Shown: positions 9,931 to 18,344 of the stretch, piece after piece
Position numbering within the stretch: the stretch's first letter is position 1
How the letters are laid out: every line of letters starts with the position of its first letter
Origin: DASRWI01 sp035654655
Lineage (GTDB): Bacteria > Bacteroidota > Ignavibacteria > Ignavibacteriales > Ignavibacteriaceae
Assembly: GCA_035654655.1 (NCBI GenBank)
Contig: DASRWI010000030.1
Location: 221,334 to 285,333 of the forward strand
Length of the DNA stretch: 64,000 nt
Direction: 5' to 3'
Notes under the pieces: model-generated
Databases searched by the model: none
Told to the model about the DNA's origin: nothing
Seen by the model: only the letters and a program-made list of their open reading frames with translations
Made by a program: the position numbers and the translations under genes

Positions 9931-10758
9931 ATGAAAAATATTTTTCTTATTATATTGTTTTCAGCTGCTGTAGTACTTGCTCAAGTTAATAAACAGACTA
10001 ATTTGACTGGCAATTTAAGTTATGACAGCAAAATAATAAATTATAATGGACCTGTAGTAAATAAATATAACTTTGATATCAAAAATAAAAAATCACCATT
10101 TCTAGCAGCAGCACTTTCTTTAGTTTTACCCGGTGCAGGTGAAGTTTATACAGAACATTATTTAAAGGCTGGAATCTTTTTGGCAATTGAGGCCGCTGCG
10201 ATAACTACCGGAATTATGTATGACAACAAAGGTAATGACCAAACTAATGTTTTTCAAAATTATGCGGATGAAAATTGGAGTGTCTTAAGATATGCTCAAT
10301 GGTTAATTACATTCAAGAATGCACCGTCAGAAATTATAAAAAGTAACAATCCAAATATTCCTGATTGGGAAGAAGTTGATTGGGCTTTGTTAAATCAATA
10401 TGAAACTGGCTCCCATAATCTTCCACAGCATGGTGAACAGCAATATTATGAAATGATAGGAAAATACCATCAGTTTGCCAGTGGATGGGATGATTTTGCA
10501 GGAGGAGCAAATGAAAATATTATTTCATCTAACTTTACACATTACGCAGGATTAAGAGGGAAGGCAAATGACTATTATAATGTTGCCGCTAAGGCAGTGA
10601 TAGTTATATACATAAACCACGTATTAAGTGCCGTAGATGCAGCATTCAGTGCAAAGTGGTTTAATGATGATTTGGCTCTTAGATTAAGAGTTGAACAAAA
10701 CAATTATTCATACAATAGGGAATTATATCCTGTTGTTAATTTATCTTATAAGTTTTAG
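9931..10758 (+). CDS. DUF5683-like secreted/membrane protein
   Basis: A 275-residue protein with an N-terminal signal peptide (cleavage near VVLAQ, about residue 18). The central segment KSPFLAAALSLVLPGAG followed by EVYTEHYLKAGIFLAIE is characteristic of the DUF5683 group, whose members carry a glycine/proline-rich LPG(A/L)G turn followed by a hydrophobic helix. The C-terminal half has a second hydrophobic segment (KAVIVIYINHVLSAVDAAFSA) and ends in a short strand like those of envelope proteins. It lies 19 bp after the gluzincin-barrel gene and 3 bp before der, so it may share that transcript. No catalytic motif is visible and I assign no function. Confidence 0.6.
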   Translation: MKNIFLIILFSAAVVLAQVNKQTNLTGNLSYDSKIINYNGPVVNKYNFDIKNKKSPFLAAALSLVLPGAGEVYTEHYLKAGIFLAIEAAAITTGIMYDNKGNDQTNVFQNYADENWSVLRYAQWLITFKNAPSEIIKSNNPNIPDWEEVDWALLNQYETGSHNLPQHGEQQYYEMIGKYHQFASGWDDFAGGANENIISSNFTHYAGLRGKANDYYNVAAKAVIVIYINHVLSAVDAAFSAKWFNDDLALRLRVEQNNYSYNRELYPVVNLSYKF

Positions 10759-10761
10759 CAT

Positions 10762-12075
10762 ATGAAAGTACCAATAGTAGTTATAGTTGGAAGTCCTAAT
10801 GTAGGAAAGTCAACTTTATTTAATAGATTTATCGGAAAACGTGAAGCAATAGTTGATAACGTCAGCGGTGTTACCAGAGATAGGAACTATGGTGATGTTG
10901 AATGGAATGGAAAGCTTTTCAGATTAATGGATACAGGTGGTTATGTTCCTAATTCTCCTGATCTGTTTGAGACTGCCATAAGAGAGCAGGTAGAAATTGC
11001 ATTAATCGAAGCTGATGTTATTCTTTTTGTTGTTGATGCAAGAACAGGCCTTACTGAAATGGATAAAGAAATAGCAAGGATGCTCCGTACTTCTAATAAA
11101 GAATTTTATTTGTTGATTAATAAAGTTGATTCAGAAAAATATGAAAATGCAGTTCATGAATTTTATTCTTTAGGTATAAAAAATGTTTATGATGTTTCTG
11201 CATTAATGGGAAGAAAAGTTGGTGATTTGTTGGATGATATTACCGAACATTTTCCGGCTATGAATGAAGATGATGAAGGTGATTCAAGGTTAAGGATAGC
11301 CATTGTTGGACGTCCAAATGTTGGTAAATCATCCTTGACAAATGCTTTGTTAGGTATTGATAGGAGCATAGTCACTGATATTCCCGGAACGACAAGAGAT
11401 AGTTTAGATTCTATCTTAAAATATTATGGTGAGGAAATCGTTCTTATTGATACTGCAGGCTTAAGGAAAAAGAAAAAAATTGAAGAGAGTATTGAATTCT
11501 TTTCAAATATCAGAACTATGAAAGCTATTAGTGAATCTAATGTAACAATCGTAATGATTGATGCAGTAGTAGGACTTGATAAGCAGGATATGAAAATTAT
11601 TGAAGAAGCTATTGCCAGAAGGAAGGGAATTATCCTTGCAATAAATAAATGGGACCTTATTGAAAAAGATACTAATACTGCCAGACAAAAAGAAAAAGAT
11701 ATTTTAGATAAACTTGGTTCAATAAATTATTTACCAATTATATTCATTTCTGCTTTAACTAAACAAAGAATATTCAAGCTGATTGATTTGGCTAAAAAGG
11801 TTGAGGAAGAAAGAAAGAAAACAATTCCAACTAATGTTTTAAACGATGCCTTATTAGCTGATATTGAAAATACGCCTCCTCCGACAACTCATACAGGTAA
11901 AGAAGTAAAGATAAAATACATTACTCAAGCTGCAGGTAGTTATCCTGTGTTTTTGTTTTTTAGCAATTTTCCAAAAGAAATATCTGCATCATATAGAAAA
12001 TTTTTGGAAAGAATGATTAGAAAACATTTTGGTTTTGAAGGTGTACCTATAATTTTATCTTTTAAGAATAAATAA
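10762..12075 (+). CDS. der: Ribosome-associated GTPase Der (EngA)
   Basis: A 437-residue protein with two tandem Era-like GTPase domains, the hallmark of Der. G1 motifs are GSPNVGKST (about residues 10-18) and GRPNVGKSS (about residues 180-188); switch/G3 motifs DTGG and DTAG; G4 motifs NKVD and NKWD. A KH-like C-terminal domain covers about residues 350-437. Der acts in late assembly of the 50S ribosomal subunit. Length and domain order match the family. It begins 3 bp after the DUF5683-like gene. A good match to the -7 promoter motif TAnnTTTG lies just after it (12085-12092) and may separate it from upp. Confidence 0.97.
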   Translation: MKVPIVVIVGSPNVGKSTLFNRFIGKREAIVDNVSGVTRDRNYGDVEWNGKLFRLMDTGGYVPNSPDLFETAIREQVEIALIEADVILFVVDARTGLTEMDKEIARMLRTSNKEFYLLINKVDSEKYENAVHEFYSLGIKNVYDVSALMGRKVGDLLDDITEHFPAMNEDDEGDSRLRIAIVGRPNVGKSSLTNALLGIDRSIVTDIPGTTRDSLDSILKYYGEEIVLIDTAGLRKKKKIEESIEFFSNIRTMKAISESNVTIVMIDAVVGLDKQDMKIIEEAIARRKGIILAINKWDLIEKDTNTARQKEKDILDKLGSINYLPIIFISALTKQRIFKLIDLAKKVEEERKKTIPTNVLNDALLADIENTPPPTTHTGKEVKIKYITQAAGSYPVFLFFSNFPKEISASYRKFLERMIRKHFGFEGVPIILSFKNK

Positions 12076-12084
12076 AAAAATTAC

Positions 12085-12092
12085 TATTTTTG
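12085..12092 (+). promoter_or_regulatory. Possible -7 element upstream of upp
   Basis: TATTTTTG fits the Bacteroidota -7 consensus TAnnTTTG and lies 28 bases before the upp ATG. No clear TTG is seen 19-21 bases upstream, and the region is AT-rich, so chance is possible. Confidence 0.28.
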
Positions 12093-12119
12093 ATAAACAA
12101 ATAATTTCTTGAAGGTAAA

Positions 12120-12758
12120 ATGAGTACTCCAATTTCCAGCTTTCACCTTATTGAACATCCTTTAGTTAAAAGAGATATAACAGTTCTTAGGGATATTAAC
12201 ACTCCACCAGATTTATTCCGTTCTACTGTTAAAAGAGTATCGAATATTTTAGCAGTTGAAATATCTAAAAATTTTATTTTACAAACTTTTGATGTTGAAA
12301 CTCCACTTGAAAAAACCATAGGCTACAAATTAGAACAGGAAATTATTCTAGTCCCTATATTAAGGGCTGGCTTGGGAATGGTTAGTGGTTTTCTTCAAAT
12401 TTTTCCTGATGCTAAAGTTGGTCATATTGGTCTGCAAAGAAATGAAGTAACTCTTAAACCCATCGAATACTATTATAAAACTCCAAAAAATATCGATAAA
12501 GCAATAGTAATTTTATTAGACCCTATGCTTGCAACCGGAGGAAGTGCATTTGAAGCAATAACTTATTTAAAAAATAGAGGAGCAAAAAATCTTTATTTTG
12601 CCTGTCTTGTTGCTGCACCTGAAGGTATAAAATTATTGGATGACGGGTTGAAAGATATTAATATTTATGGAGCTGCATTAGATAGAGAACTTAATGAAAA
12701 AGGATATATTCTACCCGGTTTAGGAGATGCAGGTGACAGGACATTTGGTACACTATAA
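12120..12758 (+). CDS. upp: Uracil phosphoribosyltransferase
   Basis: A 212-residue protein that matches Upp along its whole length: LVPILRAGLGM in the first third, the PRPP-binding loop LLDPMLATGGSA (about residues 138-149), and the C-terminal uracil-binding segment YILPGLGDAGDR. It makes UMP from uracil and PRPP in pyrimidine salvage, in the cytoplasm. Its 3' end overlaps the next gene by about 26 bases, so the two are probably translated together. The ATG is preceded by GAAGG at 12110-12114. Confidence 0.96.
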   Translation: MSTPISSFHLIEHPLVKRDITVLRDINTPPDLFRSTVKRVSNILAVEISKNFILQTFDVETPLEKTIGYKLEQEIILVPILRAGLGMVSGFLQIFPDAKVGHIGLQRNEVTLKPIEYYYKTPKNIDKAIVILLDPMLATGGSAFEAITYLKNRGAKNLYFACLVAAPEGIKLLDDGLKDINIYGAALDRELNEKGYILPGLGDAGDRTFGTL

Positions 12759-13761
12759 AATTTTATTTTTAATCATATTTTTATTTTTATCTTCAAACCA
12801 ATTTGCACAAGTTCATCCTGATAAGAAAATTCATTCATTATTGATGTCAGGATTAAATGAATTAATCAATCAGAACTATGACAAAAGTGCACAATACTTC
12901 ACTGAGTTAAAAAGTACTTACCCCAAAAATCCTCTTGGTTATATTTACCTTGCAGTAAGTGAAATCGTAAAAAATAGTGACCACAAAGAACAATTTAATA
13001 TATCATTTATTGAAAAAAATCTGGATGAAGGAAGAAAACTTGCAGATAAACTTTATGATGATGATGATAATAATCCATGGAATATTTATTATTTAGCTTT
13101 ATCAAAAGGATTTCAAGCTTATTATGCTGCTCTTAATCAAAGTTGGATAAATGCATTTACAATAGGTTTATCAAGTCTTAATTTATTTGAAGATTGTTTA
13201 GAAAAAGATAAAAAATTTTATGATGCATATACAGCAATAGGAACATATAAGTATTGGAAAAGCAAAAAAACAGAATCTTTAAATTGGATGCCTTTTGTAG
13301 AAGATGAAACAGACTTGGGATTAAAACTTTTAGAAAAAGCTGTTGCAAGCAGTACTTACACAAAACATCTTGCAATTTCTTCTTTGCTATGGATTTACTT
13401 AAGTAAAAAAGAAGATTATAAAGCACTTAAACTTGCTAAGCAAGTTTATTCAAAATATCCAAATAGCAAATATTTTAAATGGACATTAGCACGTGCGTAC
13501 GAAAATATTGATTTAAATAAATCTTTAGAAATTTATACTGAGCTTTCAGCACAATATAATAACAGTAATGATCCCAACAGGATAAATGAAATAAATATTA
13601 AACATATAATCGCACAGCTTTTAAATAAAAGGGGAGATGTACAGGGAGCATTGAAATTATGTAATGAAATTTTGAGTATAAAATTAACTCCTTTCGCTAG
13701 TGAAAAACTTGAAAGAAGATTAAACAGAGTAAAAGAGCTAAAAAAGGAACTTTCTAAATAA
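12733..13761 (+). CDS. Secreted TPR-like repeat protein
   Basis: A protein of about 342 residues with a signal peptide (hydrophobic run then NQFAQ) and helical pairs like tetratricopeptide repeats: SGLNELINQNYDKSAQYF, then NPWNIYYLALSKGFQAYYAA and DYKALKLAKQVYSKYPNSK. The start is uncertain: an ATG at 12727 has AGGAG abutting it with no spacing, while the GTG at 12733 has AGGAG (12722-12726) six bases upstream, so I chose the GTG. A TTG at 12745 is also possible. All three lie inside upp. The protein is probably periplasmic and a scaffold or sugar/lipid-associated factor; no enzyme motif is visible. Confidence 0.72.
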   Translation: MTGHLVHYKILFLIIFLFLSSNQFAQVHPDKKIHSLLMSGLNELINQNYDKSAQYFTELKSTYPKNPLGYIYLAVSEIVKNSDHKEQFNISFIEKNLDEGRKLADKLYDDDDNNPWNIYYLALSKGFQAYYAALNQSWINAFTIGLSSLNLFEDCLEKDKKFYDAYTAIGTYKYWKSKKTESLNWMPFVEDETDLGLKLLEKAVASSTYTKHLAISSLLWIYLSKKEDYKALKLAKQVYSKYPNSKYFKWTLARAYENIDLNKSLEIYTELSAQYNNSNDPNRINEINIKHIIAQLLNKRGDVQGALKLCNEILSIKLTPFASEKLERRLNRVKELKKELSK

Positions 13762-13838
13762 GATGCGGTTTAAAATCACATAGAGTTTTATATATTCCTA
13801 AAAAAGATTAAATTTATCTCAAAATCCTATTAATTAAT

Positions 13839-16019
13839 ATGAGCATTTCCGATCCTGAACATAAAAAATTGTTAGATGAACTTTTACGTGAGTGTAAAAG
13901 TCATTTTCCAAGTGTCAATGAAGCTATCATAGAAAAAGCTTTTGAGTTTGCTATTGAAGCTCATAAGAATGATTTAAGAGCATCGGGAGAACCATATTTT
14001 ATTCATCCATATGAAGTAGCCTTAATAATTGCAAGAGAAATTCCATTAGATGATACAACAGTAGTAGCTGCACTTCTTCATGATGTTGTTGAAGATACTG
14101 AATTTAATTTAGATTTAATTTCTAAAGAATTTGGAAAAGAAGTTGCGGAAATTGTAGATGGTGTAACGAAGATAGGCGGTATTTTTAAAGGTCAGGAAAT
14201 TACTATGGCTGAAAATTATAGAAAGCTTTTACTTTCTATGGTTAAGGATGTTAGAGTAATTTTAGTAAAGTTTGCAGATAGACTTCATAATATGAGAACC
14301 CTTCAGCATGTTAACCCTGAAAAACAAAGAAGAATTGCAACTGAAACTCTTGAAATCTATGCTCCATTTGCGAACAGGTTTGGACTTGGTAGAGTAAAAT
14401 GGGAACTTGAAGATTTATCTTTTAAGTATCTTAATAAAGAAGCTTACGATGAAATTGCAAAAAAGATTCAGAGTAAAAGAAAAGAACGCGAAACTTATAT
14501 AAAGAAGTTCACAGAACCAATTTTAAAAAAGCTTGATGAATATAATCTTAAATATGAAATAAGCGGAAGGCCAAAACACTTATATAGCATTTATAGAAAG
14601 ATGGTTAGAAGGAATAAACCATTCGAAGAAATTTATGACCTCTTTGCTATTAGAATTATTTTGGACACTGAAAACACTTACGATTGTTATACTACATTGG
14701 GAATTGTAAATCAGATTTATCTACCAATTACTGAAAGATTTAAAGATTATGTCTCTATTCCTAAGACAAATAACTATCAATCAATTCATACAACAGTAAT
14801 TGGACCTGAGGGTAGACCTGTTGAGGTTCAGATAAGAACTATCAAAATGCACGAAGTTGCTGAAAAAGGTTTTGCAGCTCATTGGAAATACAAAGAAAAT
14901 AAAAATTACTCTGACAAAAATCTTGATGAATGGGTTAACTGGATAAGAGATATTTTTGAAAGTACTTCAAAAGACGAAGTCAGAAAAGAATTATTGGAAA
15001 GCTTTAAATTAAATCTTTATCAGGATGAAATATATGTTTTCACTCCTAAAGGGGATTTAAGAAGATTGCCTATCAATTCTACTCCGGTAGATTTTGCATT
15101 TGAAATTCACAGTAAAGTCGGCTTTCATTGTATAGGTGCAAAAATAAATGGTAAGATAGTTCCTTTAGACACAAAACTTCATAGTGGTGACCAGCTGGAA
15201 ATTATTACTTCTAAAAATCAACATCCAAACAAGAACTGGATTAAATTTGTTACCACACATAAAGCAAAAACTGCAATAAGAAAGTGGTTAAATAAAGAAG
15301 AAGAAGAAATTATTAATTCCGGCAAGGAAATATGGGATAAGAAGGTTAAAAAATTAAAATTAGTATTTAACTCATCAGATATAGCAAAGCTTGCAATGAG
15401 CTTGAAATATGATAATACAAAAAATTTTTTCAAGGCTATAGCACAGAATAAAATTAATATTGATGAAGTACTTACTGCAACAAAACAAAGAGATAAGAAA
15501 GAAAAAGAAAAAGTTTCAACTTTACCATTTGAAAACTTTGCTGATATTGCCAGAAATGATATTGGCGGCATTCTTGTTGATGGTAAGAGCAATGAAATAA
15601 TGTATTCATACGCCAAATGTTGCAATCCTATCCCCGGTGACCCGGTTATTGGATATATAACTGTTGGAGAGGGAATTAAAATTCACCGTAAAACTTGTAA
15701 TAATCTTTTGAAGATAACAGAAAAAGATGCAAGCAAGTTAGTAGCTGTTCAATGGCCTGAAGCTGAAGATTCTTATTTTGTAGCCGGTATAACTTTAATG
15801 GGTGAAGACACTCCTGGAATTTTAAATGAAATTTCTCACGCAATAGTATCATTTCAAAATACAAATATTAAATCTATTAATATTAATACTAATGATTCTA
15901 CATTTGATGGTAATGTTACTGTTTATGTACAAAATCTTGACCATCTATCCAGATTAATTCAACGAATAAAAAAACTAAAAGGTGTTTATTTAGTTGATAG
16001 ATTAGAATCTGCAAATTAA
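13839..16019 (+). CDS. relA: Bifunctional (p)ppGpp synthetase/hydrolase (Rel/SpoT)
   Basis: A 726-residue long RSH enzyme with the standard order: HD hydrolase domain (about 30-190; catalytic H81-D82 in ALLHDVVED), nucleotidyltransferase synthetase domain (about 230-360), TGS domain (about 400-460), a helical/zinc-finger-like part including AKCCNPIPGDP, and a C-terminal ACT domain (about 650-726). The synthetase carries R300-F-K-D303, the RxKD form usual in bifunctional enzymes rather than the ExDD of dedicated RelA. It makes and degrades the stringent-response alarmone. The stop codon shares one base with the start of ruvX (TAATG), so translation is coupled. Confidence 0.95.
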   Translation: MSISDPEHKKLLDELLRECKSHFPSVNEAIIEKAFEFAIEAHKNDLRASGEPYFIHPYEVALIIAREIPLDDTTVVAALLHDVVEDTEFNLDLISKEFGKEVAEIVDGVTKIGGIFKGQEITMAENYRKLLLSMVKDVRVILVKFADRLHNMRTLQHVNPEKQRRIATETLEIYAPFANRFGLGRVKWELEDLSFKYLNKEAYDEIAKKIQSKRKERETYIKKFTEPILKKLDEYNLKYEISGRPKHLYSIYRKMVRRNKPFEEIYDLFAIRIILDTENTYDCYTTLGIVNQIYLPITERFKDYVSIPKTNNYQSIHTTVIGPEGRPVEVQIRTIKMHEVAEKGFAAHWKYKENKNYSDKNLDEWVNWIRDIFESTSKDEVRKELLESFKLNLYQDEIYVFTPKGDLRRLPINSTPVDFAFEIHSKVGFHCIGAKINGKIVPLDTKLHSGDQLEIITSKNQHPNKNWIKFVTTHKAKTAIRKWLNKEEEEIINSGKEIWDKKVKKLKLVFNSSDIAKLAMSLKYDNTKNFFKAIAQNKINIDEVLTATKQRDKKEKEKVSTLPFENFADIARNDIGGILVDGKSNEIMYSYAKCCNPIPGDPVIGYITVGEGIKIHRKTCNNLLKITEKDASKLVAVQWPEAEDSYFVAGITLMGEDTPGILNEISHAIVSFQNTNIKSININTNDSTFDGNVTVYVQNLDHLSRLIQRIKKLKGVYLVDRLESAN

Positions 16020-16441
16020 TGGAAGAAAAAAGAATACTCGCAATTGATTATGGACTAAAAAGAATTGGTCTTGCTCTATCAGATCCACTTTTAATTTTTG
16101 CTTATCCCTTTGAAACAATACAGAATACAGAAAAAATGTATGATGAATTGTTAAAGATAATTTCTGAAAAAAATGTTTTTAAAATTCTTTTAGGTTATCC
16201 TACTAATGATAGGGGAGAATCATCTGACTTTACAAAACAAGTTTTAAAATTTAAAGAAGAATTATCTAAGAAGACGTCAATAGAGATTATTTTAAGAGAT
16301 GAAAGATATACATCAATAATGGCTCAAGAAAATGTACTTCAGTCAGTTACAAAAAAAATGAAAAGAAGAGATAAAGGTTTGATTGATAGAAATTCTGCTG
16401 CGATTATCTTACAAGAATTTTTAGATGAGTATAAAAAATAA
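16019..16441 (+). CDS. ruvX: Putative pre-16S rRNA nuclease / Holliday junction resolvase (YqgF/RuvX)
   Basis: A 140-residue RNase H-fold protein. Family signatures are ILAIDYGLKRIGLALSDP at the N-terminus (first acidic residue D10), the central LLGYPTN with acidic residues after it, and RDERYTS followed by the C-terminal RNSAAIILQEFLD. It acts in the cytoplasm on rRNA 5' maturation and possibly in recombination. It begins inside the stop codon of the Rel gene. The length is normal for the family. Confidence 0.93.
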   Translation: MEEKRILAIDYGLKRIGLALSDPLLIFAYPFETIQNTEKMYDELLKIISEKNVFKILLGYPTNDRGESSDFTKQVLKFKEELSKKTSIEIILRDERYTSIMAQENVLQSVTKKMKRRDKGLIDRNSAAIILQEFLDEYKK

Positions 16442-16473
16442 AAGCTCCCTAAAATTTTCATTTCGGGGAGCTT
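16442..16473 (-). terminator. Intrinsic terminator for the minus-strand lipoprotein gene
   Basis: AAGCTCCC (16442-16449) pairs perfectly with GGGAGCTT (16466-16473) around a 16-base loop. Read on the minus strand the stem is followed by a T-rich tract (16431-16441). On the plus strand no T-run follows, so it mainly serves the minus-strand gene ending at 16497, though it also lies directly after ruvX. Confidence 0.7.
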
Positions 16474-16496
16474 ATAGAGGTTACATGAGAAACATT

Positions 16497-17045
16497 TTAA
16501 TAGTTACGACTGGAAGATTTTGTGTCGCTTTTAGTATGAACATCTGAATTAGTTTCAGATTTTATATCTTTAACTAACTTATTCCAGGATACTTCCACAT
16601 CGTTCCAAGCTGATTTTACACCACTTTTGAACTTATTCCAGTTTTTTGCTGATGTATCGTCATACTTATCAATTTGTTCATCTAACTTATCTCTTTTTTC
16701 TTTCAGGTCAGCAATTCTAGCTTCATATAGCTTTTCTCTTGCGCCTGTCGAGTTATCTTCTAACTTTTCTACCTTATCTATTTCTTTATCTAATTCATCT
16801 TTTCTTTTTTCCATGTCTGCTTTCCACTCTTCACGCTGCTCATAAGTATAGTTCTTGTTGTCATTGTAGAACCTTTTTTGAGTAGGTTCCCATTTTTCAA
16901 CATTATCAGTATTAGTAGTAGTCCTATCCTTATTATAACCAGGATCATTATTTAATGTTCTATCATCTCTTCTGGTTTCACAAGCAGAAAGAAAGATAAC
17001 AGAAAAAAGTAAAATGAAAAGATAAGATAATTTAGTTCTTATCAT
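16497..17045 (-). CDS. Coiled-coil lipoprotein
   Basis: A 182-residue protein with a lipoprotein signal peptide and lipobox LSAC (Cys about residue 22), so it should be lipid-anchored in the envelope. After a polar Asn/Asp/Thr linker, residues about 75-130 are a highly charged Lys/Glu/Asp helix predicted to be a coiled coil (EWKADMEKRKDELDKEIDK), followed by W-containing helices (KSAWNDVEVSWNKLVKD). No enzyme motif is visible. It is adjacent to and co-directional with a tiny membrane protein of the lmo0937 type, a group often found with stress-induced envelope genes. Role unknown; perhaps an envelope-stress or scaffold lipoprotein. Confidence 0.7.
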   Translation of the reverse strand: MIRTKLSYLFILLFSVIFLSACETRRDDRTLNNDPGYNKDRTTTNTDNVEKWEPTQKRFYNDNKNYTYEQREEWKADMEKRKDELDKEIDKVEKLEDNSTGAREKLYEARIADLKEKRDKLDEQIDKYDDTSAKNWNKFKSGVKSAWNDVEVSWNKLVKDIKSETNSDVHTKSDTKSSSRNY

Positions 17046-17066
17046 ATATTTTCCTTTCTTACTGAT

Positions 17067-17216
17067 TTATAGTGCTCTCCTACCTTGTATAATATTAATA
17101 AGAGCAACAATGATTGCAATTACTAATAATACATGGATAATACCTCCGATTGAAGGAAAACCAATAAATCCAACTAACCATAAAACTAACAATATAGCCA
17201 CTATAGTCCACAACAT
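17067..17216 (-). CDS. lmo0937-family small membrane protein
   Basis: A 49-residue protein with two closely spaced transmembrane helices and a short tail (LLVLWLVGFIGFPSIGGIIH ... NIIQGRRAL), matching the lmo0937/DUF5670 type of small hydrophobic proteins. A longer in-frame start exists at 17288, but the ATG at 17216 has AAGGAG seven bases upstream and begins exactly where family members start, so the short form is preferred. The gene lies 21 bp upstream of the coiled-coil lipoprotein on the same strand. Homologues are often stress-induced; the biochemical role is unknown. Confidence 0.7.
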   Translation of the reverse strand: MLWTIVAILLVLWLVGFIGFPSIGGIIHVLLVIAIIVALINIIQGRRAL

Positions 17217-17326
17217 AATATTTCTCCTTAAATTATATTCAAAGGCAAAATAGAATCTAATGATTAATAATTCTATGTATATTATCACAAAAAGGGATTA
17301 ACGAAACAGAGATGTAATTTAAAGAT

Positions 17327-18334
17327 TTAAGAAATTATTTTTTTTACTTTATCAATAATATTATCAACAGGAAGAAGCTTCATACATTCATGATTATAAG
17401 GACAAACTAAAAAATTGCAGATGATACAGAATAAATCACCCTTATTTATGTAAGCCGATTTTGTTGAATAAGGTCCGTGTGCTATTGGATTGGTAGGCCC
17501 GAATATGCCTAATGTAGGTTTTCCTAATGCTGCGGAAATGTGCATAGGGCCTGAGTCATTGGCTAAAATTAAATCACACTTACTTATTAAAGCTGCCATG
17601 TCATTAAGATGAGTTTTTGGAGCTAGTTGTGTATCTAACGGCATTTTTGAATTAATGAATTCAGCATCTTGTTCATCACCAGGTCCCCATAGAATTAAAA
17701 ATTTATAATTGAATTTTTCTTTTAGCGCTTCGCAAATCTCAACCCATTTTTCTGCATCACATCTTTTTGAAGGCCATCCACCGGCTGGGATTATTCCAGC
17801 AACTTTAGAATTGGAGAAGTTATTATTAAAATAATTGCTGGCAAAAACTTCTTCTTCTTTACTTAAAAAATAATGAACTTTTTTGGAAGTAATTGGAATT
17901 TCCAATGCTTTCAATAATTCGAGATTATGCTCTGCAGAATGATGGTCTCCTCTCTCAGATGTTGCTAATATATTATAAGCATATCTTCTGCCTCTGTAAG
18001 AAAATCCAGCTCTATATTTAATTCCTGAAAAAAAGGTTATTTGTGCACTCCTTGGATTAGACCAAAGGTCAAAAACCAAATCATATTTTTCTTTTCTGAT
18101 TTTTAAAGCTGCTGTTAAAGGAAATTCTTTTTTATCCATTGTAATAACTTTATTAACCAATGGATTATTCAAAACAGAAAGTTTTGCAAAATGCTCAACG
18201 AGATAATCAATCTTGACATCATCGCCAAAGTAATTCTTTAAATTATCAAGGATGATTGTAGATAGAACAATATCCCCAATACCTCTTGGTTTAATGCAAA
18301 GTATTTTTTTGATTTTATTTTTATCTAATAACAT
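17327..18334 (-). CDS. Glycosyltransferase family 9 (heptosyltransferase-like)
   Basis: A 335-residue GT-B fold enzyme of family GT9. The N-terminal ILCIKPRGIGDIVLST loop and the C-terminal nucleotide-sugar motif ANDSGPMHISAALGKPTLG followed by IFGPTNP are diagnostic. GT9 enzymes add heptose or related sugars to lipopolysaccharide core at the inner face of the inner membrane. A CIICNFLVCPYNHEC segment near the C-terminus has four cysteines; similar cysteine-rich tails occur in some relatives. It begins 10 bp after polA on the same strand. The donor sugar cannot be decided from sequence. Confidence 0.88.
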   Translation of the reverse strand: MLLDKNKIKKILCIKPRGIGDIVLSTIILDNLKNYFGDDVKIDYLVEHFAKLSVLNNPLVNKVITMDKKEFPLTAALKIRKEKYDLVFDLWSNPRSAQITFFSGIKYRAGFSYRGRRYAYNILATSERGDHHSAEHNLELLKALEIPITSKKVHYFLSKEEEVFASNYFNNNFSNSKVAGIIPAGGWPSKRCDAEKWVEICEALKEKFNYKFLILWGPGDEQDAEFINSKMPLDTQLAPKTHLNDMAALISKCDLILANDSGPMHISAALGKPTLGIFGPTNPIAHGPYSTKSAYINKGDLFCIICNFLVCPYNHECMKLLPVDNIIDKVKKIIS

Positions 18335-18344
18335 ATTTTATAAA

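Noticed and set aside
15218..15625. 135-codon open frame antisense to the Rel gene
   Set aside because: It lies wholly inside a conserved gene and its peptide is a hydrophobic, low-complexity shadow of the opposite strand.
17067..17288. 73-codon version of the small membrane protein
   Set aside because: The first 24 codons lack a ribosome site and family similarity, while AAGGAG precedes the ATG at 17216.
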